A DNA stretch of 16,136 nucleotides, taken from positions 1 to 16,136 of the forward strand of contig PPGL01000025.1 in assembly GCA_003173915.1 (NCBI GenBank). Direction: 5' to 3'. The notes under the pieces were generated by a model that had not been told where the DNA came from, did no database searches, and worked only from the letters and a program-made list of their open reading frames with translations. The position numbers and the translations under genes were made by a program. The stretch is from Candidatus Levyibacteriota bacterium. Its GTDB lineage: Bacteria; Patescibacteria; Microgenomatia; Levybacterales; UBA12049. This document shows positions 7,949-15,086 of this stretch, piece after piece; position 1 is the stretch's first letter, and every line of letters starts with the position of its first letter.

Positions 7949-7976
7949 AGTATAGCGAACCAATACACAAACTCAA
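7949..7976 (-). promoter_or_regulatory. Predicted promoter of the pilus operon (upstream of pilB)
   Basis: On the minus strand TTGAGT (7971-7976), 16 bases, then TATACT (7949-7954), which ends 10 bases before the ATG at 7938. An overlapping alternative is TTGTGT (7965-7970), 16 bases, then TAAAAT (7943-7948), which ends 4 bases before the ATG. Either gives a leader of a few bases at most and makes the upstream GTG start at 7968 unlikely. Confidence 0.5.
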
Positions 7977-7985
7977 GAGGACAGC

Positions 7986-8354
7986 TTACTCGCCAAGAAG
8001 AGATTGAATATTTTTAATAAGATCTTCAAGAGATAAGTCACTTTTTATAATAAAATTTGTGGCTCCAAGATTGGTTGCTTTTTCCTTGTCCTCTCTTTGT
8101 CCAAGATTGGATGCAACAATAACAGGAATTGATTTCCATGCATCATTTTTTTTCAACTCTTCAAGTACTGTAAACCCATCTTTCACTGGCATAATAAGAT
8201 CTAGAATAATTAAATCAGGAGCAAATTCTGTAATTGCGTCAAGAGCTTCTTGTCCATTCGCAGTAACTCGAACATCATACCCAACCTTTGTTAGTTTGAT
8301 TTTATATGCAGTTGCTATAAATCTATCATCCTCGGCAATTAAAATTTTTTTCAT
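7986..8354 (-). CDS. Stand-alone response regulator receiver protein (second of pair)
   Basis: The protein has 122 residues and is a single CheY-like receiver with no output domain. All key residues are present: acidic pocket Asp9-Asp10, phosphoacceptor Asp52 in LIILDLIMPVKDG, Ser82 at the Thr/Ser switch position and Lys104 in IIKSD. The start ATG overlaps the stop of the preceding receiver gene as ATGA, so the two are translationally coupled. It ends 47 bases before the pilB start on the same strand. Single-domain receivers usually act by protein contact; PilG and PilH in Pseudomonas affect pilus motors in this way. A role in pilus control is inferred from position, as is phosphorylation by the histidine kinase upstream. 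Confidence 0.93.
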   Translation of the reverse strand: MKKILIAEDDRFIATAYKIKLTKVGYDVRVTANGQEALDAITEFAPDLIILDLIMPVKDGFTVLEELKKNDAWKSIPVIVASNLGQREDKEKATNLGATNFIIKSDLSLEDLIKNIQSLLGE

Positions 8355-8758
8355 AATTTTGTATTTTTTTTATTCTCGTCAATAAATCCTCGTACAATTT
8401 CTATTAATTCTTCTAGCGTATAGTCTGACTTCAAAAGATATTTTTTAGCTCCCTGGGCAAGCATATTACGCACTGAGTCAGGACTTGCAGAATTACTAAT
8501 AACAATAACGGGAATATTCTCCAATTTCTTCCTCTTTTTCATCTCCGTAAGAAAAATTAATCCACTCATATCCTTCAGATAATAATCAAGCCAAATTGCA
8601 TGTGGAAGGACTGGGGCTGTTTCCAAATACTCTAGCGCCTTCACTCCAGATGAAAAACCTAGCGGTTCTATATTACTCACTTTCATTTTTTTTGTAATTG
8701 CCTCCAAAAGAAGAGACTCATCTTCAACGATAAGAATTGAGGGCTTCTCTTGTTCCAT
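8351..8758 (-). CDS. Stand-alone response regulator receiver protein (first of pair)
   Basis: The protein has 135 residues and is a single receiver domain with no DNA-binding or enzymatic output. Residues seen: Glu12-Asp13 (acidic pocket), Asp58 as phosphoacceptor in AIWLDYYLKDMSG, Ser88 at the switch position in VIVISNS, and Lys110 in YLLKSD. The sequence after Asp58 (Tyr-Tyr) departs from the common D-x-x-[LM]-P pattern, and no Pro is present there, whereas the partner at 7986-8354 has the standard D-L-I-M-P. The two receivers therefore are not simple duplicates and may differ in phosphorylation lifetime or partner. It starts 51 bases after the histidine kinase stop, with its own predicted promoter, and overlaps the second receiver by four bases (ATGA). 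Confidence 0.92.
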   Translation of the reverse strand: MEQEKPSILIVEDESLLLEAITKKMKVSNIEPLGFSSGVKALEYLETAPVLPHAIWLDYYLKDMSGLIFLTEMKKRKKLENIPVIVISNSASPDSVRNMLAQGAKKYLLKSDYTLEELIEIVRGFIDENKKNTKL

Positions 8759-8768
8759 AAGCGTCTTA

Positions 8769-8798
8769 ATAATACCTTACTGGATTCTTCTTTTGCAA
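8769..8798 (-). promoter_or_regulatory. Predicted promoter for the receiver pair
   Basis: Minus strand TTGCAA (8793-8798), 18 bases, TATTAT (8769-8774), ending 10 bases before the ATG at 8758. It sits in the 51-base gap after the kinase gene, so the receivers could be expressed apart from the kinase. Confidence 0.45.
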
Positions 8799-8809
8799 CT
8801 ACGCAGATT

Positions 8810-10855
8810 TTATACTAATGTAACTTCTCCTACTTTTGCACTTATTCCACGAGCAGGAAGAGTAAATGAAAAAGTGGTACCATTATTTTCCTCACTTTCA
8901 AACCAAATTTTTCCATGTAAAGATTCTATAATTGCTTTTACTAAATATAGTCCTAGACCGTTTCCATCAGTTTCTATTCTTACCGCATTCTCTGCTCGGA
9001 AAAACTTATGGAAAATTTTTTCTTGCTGCTTTTTCGGAATACCATACCCATGATCTGCAACTTGGGAAAGGATTTCTTCTCCTTGTTGAGAAACGGAAAC
9101 ACTTATTTCTGATCCATCAGGCGAATACTTAATTGCGTTTCTAAGTAAATTTACATATACTTGACGAATTAAGCGCTGATCAACAATAACGTTAGGAAGT
9201 TCTCCATTGATATTGAATATAATATTCAAATGTTTTTCCTGAATCTCCACACTGAGTTCTGTAATAATTCCTCCAATAAAGTCTTTCATGTTTGTTGGTT
9301 TAGGGTCAATAACAATTTTTCCAGATTCAATACGAGAGATATTGAGAAGAGAATCAACAAGCTCAATCATTCCTCCTGTAGAAATAGCAATATTATTAAC
9401 AAAGTCTCGTTGTTCTGAGGTTAATGTCCCAGCATCTCCTGCAAGAAGCATTTCACCAAACCATTTTATTCTAGAAAGTGGAGTACGCAGTTGATGAGAA
9501 GCAAGAGAAATAAATTCTGTTTTCATTCTCTCAACTTCTTCTTCTCGTGCTGAATCACGAAAAACAGTGATTGTTCCAACAATTGCATTATTTATAACAA
9601 CCGGCGTAGAGGTAATAACAGCAGGAAATCTTGTGGTATCTTTTCTCACATAATACATTGGATGTAAAGAGGAGGTTAATAAAGAGATTTTTTTACCATA
9701 GGTAAGCGCTTGATATTCAGGTCTCTGAGAGAAAGGAACAGACTCTCCTGTTTCATATGCTAACGCTACTACTTCTCCAATTTCTTTTCCAAGAAGTTCT
9801 TCTTTTGTATATTGTAGCAAGGAAACTGCTTGTTTGTTCATAAGGATAATCCTATTTTGTTTGTTAAGTGCAATCATACCCTCTCCAATGGTCTCTAAAA
9901 GTGCATCATTACGAGCTTTTTCTTCTTCCTCTTTTTCTTTGCTAGCTTGAATATCTGCCAATAAACTAATCATAGACTTTTTAATTTCCTCGAGTTTTTG
10001 GTTTTGATGTGTTGATTCATTTACTTTTTGTTCAAGAAGTTTTTTTACATTCTCAAGCTGTAGGGTTTTTTCCTGTAGAATCTTTTCAAGATCTTTTTTA
10101 CTTTTAGCTTCTAGTACTTCTTCCTCAAAAATTTCCTCAGGAAGTAACTCTACTAAAAGAAATGTAACATCAAAAGGAAATATACTTTTTATATATTCAT
10201 ATACTTTTAGAAAGGGCCTTCTTGCCTGCTCTTTGCCAAAATGCATTTGTACATATCTGTACCAGGTGTCAAAAAATGCACGAATAATAGCATGTACCTC
10301 TTTACCGTTGAGGCCAGTAATTTTCCCTATACTACTTTCTGGAATTATAATACTATCTTTCGCAACTTCCATCCCGTCAAAGATGGTATTGGGAGTAATA
10401 TGTTGCATTACTTCTTTTATAGATGCAAGGCCAATACCAGAAGCCATATAATGGCCAATCATTGGCAAAATAAAAAGAATTAAATCTTGTATATTTTCTT
10501 TATCTGTTATAAATACTTGGAATGCTTCACTAAGCTTATCTTTTGGTACTATTGTTTGTATTTCTTGACGAAGACCTCCTGATGTATATTTTTTTTGCGT
10601 AAGTGGAGGACTATTTTCTGTAAGAAATTCCTCATATTTTTTATATAGCTTTATCAAGGCGATTTCCTTTTCAATACCAGTGGATGTTTGGAGTTGTTGA
10701 TATTGAATACTATAATTTTTTTTAATTTCTTCATCAACAATTTGTTGATTTAAAAATGCAAATAATTTCTCAAAAACTGTAGCATCTGATAAATGCTTTA
10801 TAGCAAGAATGTCTTCTTCTTTTTTTGTAAAAAGTGCACTAAGAATATTTTGCAT
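8810..10855 (-). CDS. Soluble PAS-domain sensor histidine kinase with novel N-terminal region
   Basis: The protein has 681 residues and no convincing membrane segment, so it probably acts in the cytoplasm. Residues 1-240 are a mostly helical region I do not recognise. About 240-320 is a charged coiled coil. About 317-435 is a PAS domain (LLETIGEGMIALNKQNRIILMN, ending in TITVFRD). The DHp domain has the H-box SHQLRTPLSRIKW with phosphoacceptor His454. The HATPase_c domain shows the N-box NLLRNAIKYSPDG (Asn573), G1 DHGYGIP (601-607), the F-box IFHKFFRAENA and G2 DGNGLGLYLVK (630-640). All catalytic elements look intact. The only oddity is His in place of the common Asn or Thr after the G1 Asp. 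Two receiver genes follow directly and pilB comes next, so phosphotransfer to those receivers and control of pilus activity is the simplest inference. The input signal is unknown. Confidence 0.95.
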   Translation of the reverse strand: MQNILSALFTKKEEDILAIKHLSDATVFEKLFAFLNQQIVDEEIKKNYSIQYQQLQTSTGIEKEIALIKLYKKYEEFLTENSPPLTQKKYTSGGLRQEIQTIVPKDKLSEAFQVFITDKENIQDLILFILPMIGHYMASGIGLASIKEVMQHITPNTIFDGMEVAKDSIIIPESSIGKITGLNGKEVHAIIRAFFDTWYRYVQMHFGKEQARRPFLKVYEYIKSIFPFDVTFLLVELLPEEIFEEEVLEAKSKKDLEKILQEKTLQLENVKKLLEQKVNESTHQNQKLEEIKKSMISLLADIQASKEKEEEEKARNDALLETIGEGMIALNKQNRIILMNKQAVSLLQYTKEELLGKEIGEVVALAYETGESVPFSQRPEYQALTYGKKISLLTSSLHPMYYVRKDTTRFPAVITSTPVVINNAIVGTITVFRDSAREEEVERMKTEFISLASHQLRTPLSRIKWFGEMLLAGDAGTLTSEQRDFVNNIAISTGGMIELVDSLLNISRIESGKIVIDPKPTNMKDFIGGIITELSVEIQEKHLNIIFNINGELPNVIVDQRLIRQVYVNLLRNAIKYSPDGSEISVSVSQQGEEILSQVADHGYGIPKKQQEKIFHKFFRAENAVRIETDGNGLGLYLVKAIIESLHGKIWFESEENNGTTFSFTLPARGISAKVGEVTLV

Positions 10856-10859
10856 ACTT

Positions 10860-10865
10860 ATTTTA
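10860..10865 (-). promoter_or_regulatory. Possible -10 box of the histidine kinase gene
   Basis: Minus strand TAAAAT ends 4 bases before the ATG at 10855. The same words, TAAAATA-x-GTATGCA, occur at the pilB start. No good -35 is seen at 16-18 bases. A second candidate, TATAAA (10871-10876), lies inside an inverted repeat (10868-10880). No Shine-Dalgarno sequence is seen. Confidence 0.3.
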
Positions 10866-10867
10866 GC

Positions 10868-10880
10868 TACTTTATAAGTA
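10868..10880 (-). repeat. Short inverted repeat in the kinase promoter region
   Basis: On the minus strand TACTT-ATA-AAGTA is a perfect 5-base inverted repeat with a 3-base centre, overlapping TATAAA and lying 12 bases upstream of the kinase start. The gap 10856-10987 also holds several GTAC-centred words (ACTGTACTGTAA, CTGTACTTA). It could be an operator or simply AT-rich chance. Confidence 0.25.
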
Positions 10881-10987
10881 CAATCTGGTAAAACTTACTG
10901 TACTGTAACACATATTTTCTATACCTATCTGTACTTAATTAGCATACCAGAAAATTTTTTGAGTAATGTTACTACGCGGAAACACAA

Positions 10988-11929
10988 TTATTTTGCAGGA
11001 CTACTTCCTATAATGACAATAATGTCTGCAGAGGACTGTGCAGAAAGTACAGAGGTTGTCGAAGATACTGAGTAGGTTACACTTAACTCCTTCATAAGTT
11101 CGGTGAGAAATGCTTGGCTTACTGAAGATTTTGCTTTGATTTCTGTATCTGTATAATTTTCATTATCTGCATTACCAGTAGTACTTACACTAAAACCATC
11201 TGAAGTCAAAAATTGTTTAACTTTTGCTGCTTCTCCTGTAACTCCACTTCCATTAAGTACTTGTATACTATACTGTGATTTATCTATTGCTGTTGGTGTT
11301 GGGGTAACAACAAGTGTTGGTGTTATTTTTACTTCACTTTTGGCAGAATTATTTTTATTACTTATAAAAGAAGGCAAAGAAAATTTTTGAGACAATATAT
11401 TTTTCCCTTGTCTCCAATATATATACCCTCCAAAAGCCCCACAAAGAACAAGGAGAATAATTAACAGAAGAACAATTGTTCCTTTTTTAGAAGAAGATTT
11501 TTCAGGAAGTCCTTCTAAAAACGTTTCAGAGGCAGAGGTAGCAGATCGAAGAGATGTAGCTGGTGTAGCAGGCGTAGTAGGTGTATCTACTGGAGGTTGA
11601 ACTGAAGCAGAAGGAGTTGACACTTGTATATCTTCCTTTTTATCAGCAGTATTTGGCGTTGAGTCTGGCAAAACAACAGAGGGTGTAGTTGCAACAGGAA
11701 CTACCCCAACAGGTTGACTTTGTTGGACTTCTGGCAAAACTTGCGGAGCTGGTGTAGATGAAGAAGGGGATTGTGCTACATTTTTTTCTGAGGGGGATTG
11801 ATTTTCTTCAACCTGCACAACCTGCATCACAGGTCTTTCCTTTTTTTCTTGAACAATAGCATCTGATTTCTCTTCCACAGTAGCTTCTTTTTTCTTTACA
11901 GCATGTACAACTTTCTTTTTTGTTGGCAT
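10988..11929 (-). CDS. Single-pass membrane protein with stand-alone LytR_C domain
   Basis: The protein has 313 residues. Residues 1-145 are a low-complexity region, Lys/Glu-rich at first and then rich in Pro, Thr, Ser and Val, and probably disordered. One membrane helix lies at about 151-171 (TIVLLLIILLVLCGAFGGYI), preceded by SSSKKG, which favours a cytoplasmic N-terminus. A Pro/Thr linker follows (VVTPTPTA). Residues 219-309 match the LytR_C domain: IQVLNGSGVTGEAAKVKQFL, a central region with YTDTEIKAK, and the end ADIIVIIGSS. This domain is usually attached to LytR-CpsA-Psr wall-polymer ligases, but no such catalytic domain is present. Stand-alone forms are common in monoderm bacteria and Patescibacteria and are presumed cell-envelope proteins of unknown exact role. 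It has its own strong promoter after queA. Confidence 0.85.
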   Translation of the reverse strand: MPTKKKVVHAVKKKEATVEEKSDAIVQEKKERPVMQVVQVEENQSPSEKNVAQSPSSSTPAPQVLPEVQQSQPVGVVPVATTPSVVLPDSTPNTADKKEDIQVSTPSASVQPPVDTPTTPATPATSLRSATSASETFLEGLPEKSSSKKGTIVLLLIILLVLCGAFGGYIYWRQGKNILSQKFSLPSFISNKNNSAKSEVKITPTLVVTPTPTAIDKSQYSIQVLNGSGVTGEAAKVKQFLTSDGFSVSTTGNADNENYTDTEIKAKSSVSQAFLTELMKELSVTYSVSSTTSVLSAQSSADIIVIIGSSPAK

Positions 11930-11935
11930 ATCTCT

Positions 11936-11964
11936 AGCTTACGAATATTGTGTGATCTTGTCAA
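11936..11964 (-). promoter_or_regulatory. Promoter of the LytR_C gene, leaderless
   Basis: Minus strand perfect TTGACA (11959-11964), 17 bases, TAAGCT (11936-11941), then exactly 6 bases before the ATG at 11929. With a normal initiation distance, transcription would begin at the start codon itself. Confidence 0.6.
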
Positions 11965-11976
11965 CAGACCGAAAAA

Positions 11977-13050
11977 TTACACAATCCACATTGCATCACC
12001 AAAACTAAAAAAACGATACGAATTTTTTATCGCTTCTTGATATGCTTTTCCTAAAAGTGAAGATGAGAAATTTTTAAATTCATGTGACGAATTAGGATAG
12101 GCTCCAAATGCGCTAATTAACATAAGAAGACTTGACTCTGGTAAATGAAAATTGGTAATCATACTATCTACAAAACGGAAACGATATGGTGGATAAATAA
12201 ATAGTGTTGTATCACCCGATTGTTCAACAAGTTTTCCTGTGTCTAGTGTGACCGTTTCAAGTGTACGCATTGTTGTTGTTCCAACAGCAATAATCCGTTT
12301 CTGTTGCTGTTTTGCCTGAGATAGTCTATCGGCAACATCTTTTGAAATACTATAATATTCCATATGCAAAGATTTTGTCTGAAAGTGTTCTTCTCGTAGT
12401 CCCTGGAATGTTCCGAGTCCTACATGAAGTGTAATATATTCAATTTGAATACCCTTTGCTTTTAAACCATCAAGCAGTTGACTAGTAAAATGTAATCCTG
12501 CTGTTGGAGCAGCGGCAGATCCTGTATCTTTTGCATAAACGGTTTGGTATCTCTTGCGAAGTTCTCTCTCTGACATTGTCGTATGAATATAGCCAGGAAT
12601 TGGTGTTGATCCAATAGTATCGAGCGCTTCAAAAAAAGTCTTTTGGGGATAGGTAAATACTATTGTAATTTCTCCTGTCTTATCTTTTTGAATAACTTTT
12701 GCAGATACCTCACGAGAAAAATATACTATCTTTCCAATTGGTAAACCTGGCTTTGAAATTGCTTTCCAGGTATTTTGTGTTAGCTGCGATATAAGAAGAA
12801 TTTCGACCATCCCCCCTGTTTCTTTTTTCCCAAAAAGTCTTGCAGGAAAAACTTTACTTTGATTAAGAACCAAAACATCATTCTTACTAAGAAACTTTGC
12901 TAAATTATAAAAATGATAATGCGATATCTTCCCTGTTTCTCGATCTACAATAAGTAGTTTTGAGTTATCACGCTTTTGCAATGGTTCATTTGCAATAAGA
13001 TTTTGAGGCAATGTGTAGTCAAATAACTTTTTAAAACTAATATCAGGCAT
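11977..13050 (-). CDS. queA: S-adenosylmethionine:tRNA ribosyltransferase-isomerase QueA
   Basis: The protein has 357 residues, matching the usual QueA length. QueA transfers and isomerises the ribosyl group of S-adenosylmethionine onto 7-aminomethyl-7-deazaguanine in tRNA, giving epoxyqueuosine. Family motifs are clear: LNQSKVFPARLFG, GSAAAPTAGLHFT (177-189), HVGLGTFQ (209-216), VGTTTMRTLE (256-265) and NFHLPESSLLMLISAFG (300-316). Start codons further upstream (TTG at 13089, ATG at 13062) keep the frame open. The ATG at 13050 gives the family-like N-terminus MPDISFKKLFDYTLP, and the ATG at 13062 overlaps the predicted -10 box. No other queuosine gene is visible nearby, so Tgt and any precursor source must be elsewhere. 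Confidence 0.97.
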   Translation of the reverse strand: MPDISFKKLFDYTLPQNLIANEPLQKRDNSKLLIVDRETGKISHYHFYNLAKFLSKNDVLVLNQSKVFPARLFGKKETGGMVEILLISQLTQNTWKAISKPGLPIGKIVYFSREVSAKVIQKDKTGEITIVFTYPQKTFFEALDTIGSTPIPGYIHTTMSERELRKRYQTVYAKDTGSAAAPTAGLHFTSQLLDGLKAKGIQIEYITLHVGLGTFQGLREEHFQTKSLHMEYYSISKDVADRLSQAKQQQKRIIAVGTTTMRTLETVTLDTGKLVEQSGDTTLFIYPPYRFRFVDSMITNFHLPESSLLMLISAFGAYPNSSHEFKNFSSSLLGKAYQEAIKNSYRFFSFGDAMWIV

Positions 13051-13060
13051 TGTAGGGAGC

Positions 13061-13089
13061 ATTATCGCAAGGATTGTAGAACAAGTCAA
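13061..13089 (-). promoter_or_regulatory. Promoter of queA with very short leader
   Basis: Minus strand TTGACT (13084-13089), 17 bases, GATAAT (13061-13066), then 10 bases to the ATG at 13050. Expected transcription start is within about 4 bases of the start codon. It lies in the 43-base gap after the DUF1697 gene. Confidence 0.6.
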
Positions 13090-13093
13090 TCAA

Positions 13094-13633
13094 TTAACGG
13101 AGTATGTTGTATATCTTTAGAATTGTATTCCAATTTCTTGTCGTCACTTGTTTGCCAAATTCTTTTTCAAGTATTTTCATTGCATCGGTGGTATTTTTAC
13201 TGGGAGTTATTATCACGACACTACAAACTTCTGTTTTTGTTACCGATAAAATTGTAAAATCTTTTTCTTTGGAAGTAAAAGGAATGGAAAGATTTGTCTG
13301 TATTGGAGCAGATAAAAAAGTTACGTAAAAACGCCTCTGGGGAGTAATGGAAATACCAGCAAATGGTGAAGAGTCAACAAGAGACTGAATGTGCGAAGCT
13401 TCCCGAAGAATCACAGAAATATGAAATCCCGATATTTTTTCAAGTGTTTTTTCTATTGTTTCTTGTAATAAAGCCTTATTATCTTCTGAAATTTCAAACA
13501 CTATATTTCCACTATTGAGAAGTGTTTTAACTTTTGTAGCATGTAGTGACTCAAAGGCTTTTCGAATATTTTCCATGCTAACTTTTGTATTCCCTCCTAC
13601 GTTAATGCCTCGTAAAAAACAGATATATTTCAT
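13094..13633 (-). CDS. DUF1697 family protein
   Basis: The protein has 179 residues, the normal size for DUF1697. The N-terminus MKYICFLRGINVGGNTKVSM and the motif LLNSGNIVFE are the family signature, as is the C-terminal GKQVTTRNWNTILKI. The molecular function of the family is not known. An open frame extends eight codons upstream to a TTG, but the ATG at 13633 gives the conserved start and is preceded by an extended -10 promoter. It is transcribed away from the glycosyltransferase gene at 13692. It precedes queA on the same strand, but that gene has its own promoter. Confidence 0.92.
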   Translation of the reverse strand: MKYICFLRGINVGGNTKVSMENIRKAFESLHATKVKTLLNSGNIVFEISEDNKALLQETIEKTLEKISGFHISVILREASHIQSLVDSSPFAGISITPQRRFYVTFLSAPIQTNLSIPFTSKEKDFTILSVTKTEVCSVVIITPSKNTTDAMKILEKEFGKQVTTRNWNTILKIYNILR

Positions 13634-13639
13634 GCAACG

Positions 13640-13648
13640 AGTATAACA
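13640..13648 (-). promoter_or_regulatory. Extended -10 promoter of the DUF1697 gene
   Basis: Minus strand TGT-TATACT, an extended -10 element, ends 6 bases before the ATG at 13633, implying a leaderless transcript. The -35 position (TTTAGT, 13663-13668) is weak, as usual for extended -10 promoters. Confidence 0.5.
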
Positions 13649-13676
13649 GTTTTTCAAATGTAACTAAAGGAAGCTA

Positions 13677-13685
13677 TGGTACAAT
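13677..13685 (+). promoter_or_regulatory. Extended -10 promoter of the plus-strand glycosyltransferase
   Basis: TGG-TACAAT is an extended -10 element that ends 6 bases before the GTG at 13692, again implying leaderless transcription. It faces away from the DUF1697 promoter within a 58-base divergent gap. Confidence 0.45.
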
Positions 13686-13691
13686 AAGTTT

Positions 13692-15086
13692 GTGTTTGTA
13701 AAAAAATCATTTTTCTCTTTCCCTCTTTTTTTCTTTATATTTCTTCTTATTTTATTTACGTGGATAAAATTACAAAATATTAGTATTAGTTTGTCTGATA
13801 CCAATGAGTATTTTTATTTTGGGAAAATACTTCTCCAAGGGAAAGTATTATATAAAGATTTTTTACACGCTGACTTACCTCTTTTCCCTTATATGTGTGC
13901 ATTATATTTTTTTATTACTCATGGAAATCTTTTAAACTTTTATCGTACTGCAATTATTGAAGTATTGGGTACTACTATTTTTATTTTTTTACTTGTCAAA
14001 AATCAAACAAAAGCGTATCTTCCTGCTATTTTTAGCAGTTGTGTTTTTCTTTTTTCAGGATTTGTTATGCAATTATCAGATTTTCAGGAAGGAGTTTTTA
14101 CCACAATTTTTTTTGGGATTGTCGGCTATTATTTTTATACTAAACAAAAAAATTTTCTTTCTGGAATTTTTTTAGGACTTGCTGTATCAACCAAACTTTA
14201 TGCTGCTCCAATGCTTCTTGGGATAACTATTTTAACCTATTATGAGCAGGGGATAAAAAAAACATTCCAACTTATTGCTGTTTATACACTTACTTCTCTT
14301 GTTATTTTACTTCCTTTTTTAGTTACAGAATTTGGAAATGTGTACCGCGGAATTTTTGCATATTCTCTTCATCGTCCTGAAGGATCTGACAAAATGGTTC
14401 TTTTTGGTGCACTTATTTACTTTAATGCGTTTCTTATGCTATCTGGTTTGTATTCTCTTTGGACACTGAAAAACCATTTCTTTTTTGCAAGTATTTTTAT
14501 TTTAACACTTCTTTGCACCTTTCTTTTTCCCGATCTCCACTATTTGTATTTTGCAGCTATGATTCCTTTTTTAAGTATCCTTTCTTTCAAACTTATTCCA
14601 CCACTTTCCAAAGTATTTTCTCTTGATATTAATGTTTTGTATGTCAGTGGAATTGTTTTATATATTTTTATTGGAACAGTTACATATTACTCAACCTTTG
14701 CACAGTTTGAGAAAGTATCTTTTATGCCAGCAATGCTTACCCTTATCAAACAGGAAAATCCAAAATTTTTATATGGACTGGACCAATTAAATCCTGCAAT
14801 TTCTTACGAATCTGGCGTTCCTCTTCTTGATGGTATCATTGACACCAATGAAAATATGTTTCGCAAAGGAGTTATTAACAAAACAATTGAAACAAAACAT
14901 GCAATCGCAAACAAAACTCTTGTTATTTCGTATGGACTTGACTATCCCAATCAACACACACATGTTATTGTTAGTCCAGATATTATTGATGTCCCTATAT
15001 TTTTAAAATCATGCACATTATTGAAGGAATTTTCAGTTTTTGGCGAAGGACAAATAAATACTATCACTCTCTCAAAATGCTATTAG
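13692..15086 (+). CDS. GT-C type multi-pass membrane glycosyltransferase
   Basis: The protein has 464 residues, starts at GTG, and has about ten hydrophobic segments between residues 8 and 350, followed by a soluble C-terminal part of about 110 residues. After the first helix comes SDTNEYFYFGKILLQGKVLYKDF, then HADLPLFPY. This matches the first-loop pattern of PMT/ArnT-like and GT87-like enzymes, in which acidic residues (here Asp36 and Glu39, with Asp56 and Asp61) bind the lipid-phosphate sugar donor. Such enzymes move sugars from polyprenyl phosphate carriers onto acceptors on the outer face of the membrane. The acceptor cannot be told from sequence; cell-surface glycans or proteins are possible. 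It is the only plus-strand gene in the window and its TAG abuts the ridA stop directly. The family call is from topology and motif only. Confidence 0.75.
   Translation: MFVKKSFFSFPLFFFIFLLILFTWIKLQNISISLSDTNEYFYFGKILLQGKVLYKDFLHADLPLFPYMCALYFFITHGNLLNFYRTAIIEVLGTTIFIFLLVKNQTKAYLPAIFSSCVFLFSGFVMQLSDFQEGVFTTIFFGIVGYYFYTKQKNFLSGIFLGLAVSTKLYAAPMLLGITILTYYEQGIKKTFQLIAVYTLTSLVILLPFLVTEFGNVYRGIFAYSLHRPEGSDKMVLFGALIYFNAFLMLSGLYSLWTLKNHFFFASIFILTLLCTFLFPDLHYLYFAAMIPFLSILSFKLIPPLSKVFSLDINVLYVSGIVLYIFIGTVTYYSTFAQFEKVSFMPAMLTLIKQENPKFLYGLDQLNPAISYESGVPLLDGIIDTNENMFRKGVINKTIETKHAIANKTLVISYGLDYPNQHTHVIVSPDIIDVPIFLKSCTLLKEFSVFGEGQINTITLSKCY

Noticed and set aside
7939..7968. GTG start giving pilB ten extra residues
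   Set aside because: The codon falls within the predicted -35/-10 region and has no Shine-Dalgarno sequence; the ATG at 7938 is placed correctly behind the -10 boxes.
10962..10973. Palindrome AGTAATGTTACT downstream of the LytR_C gene as an intrinsic terminator
   Set aside because: The stem is only 4-5 AT-rich pairs and is followed by a run of A then four T on the transcribed strand, not a proper U-tract.
13051..13089. Upstream TTG and ATG starts for queA
   Set aside because: They overlap a TTGACT-17-GATAAT promoter and add residues not found in QueA; the ATG at 13050 gives a normal N-terminus.
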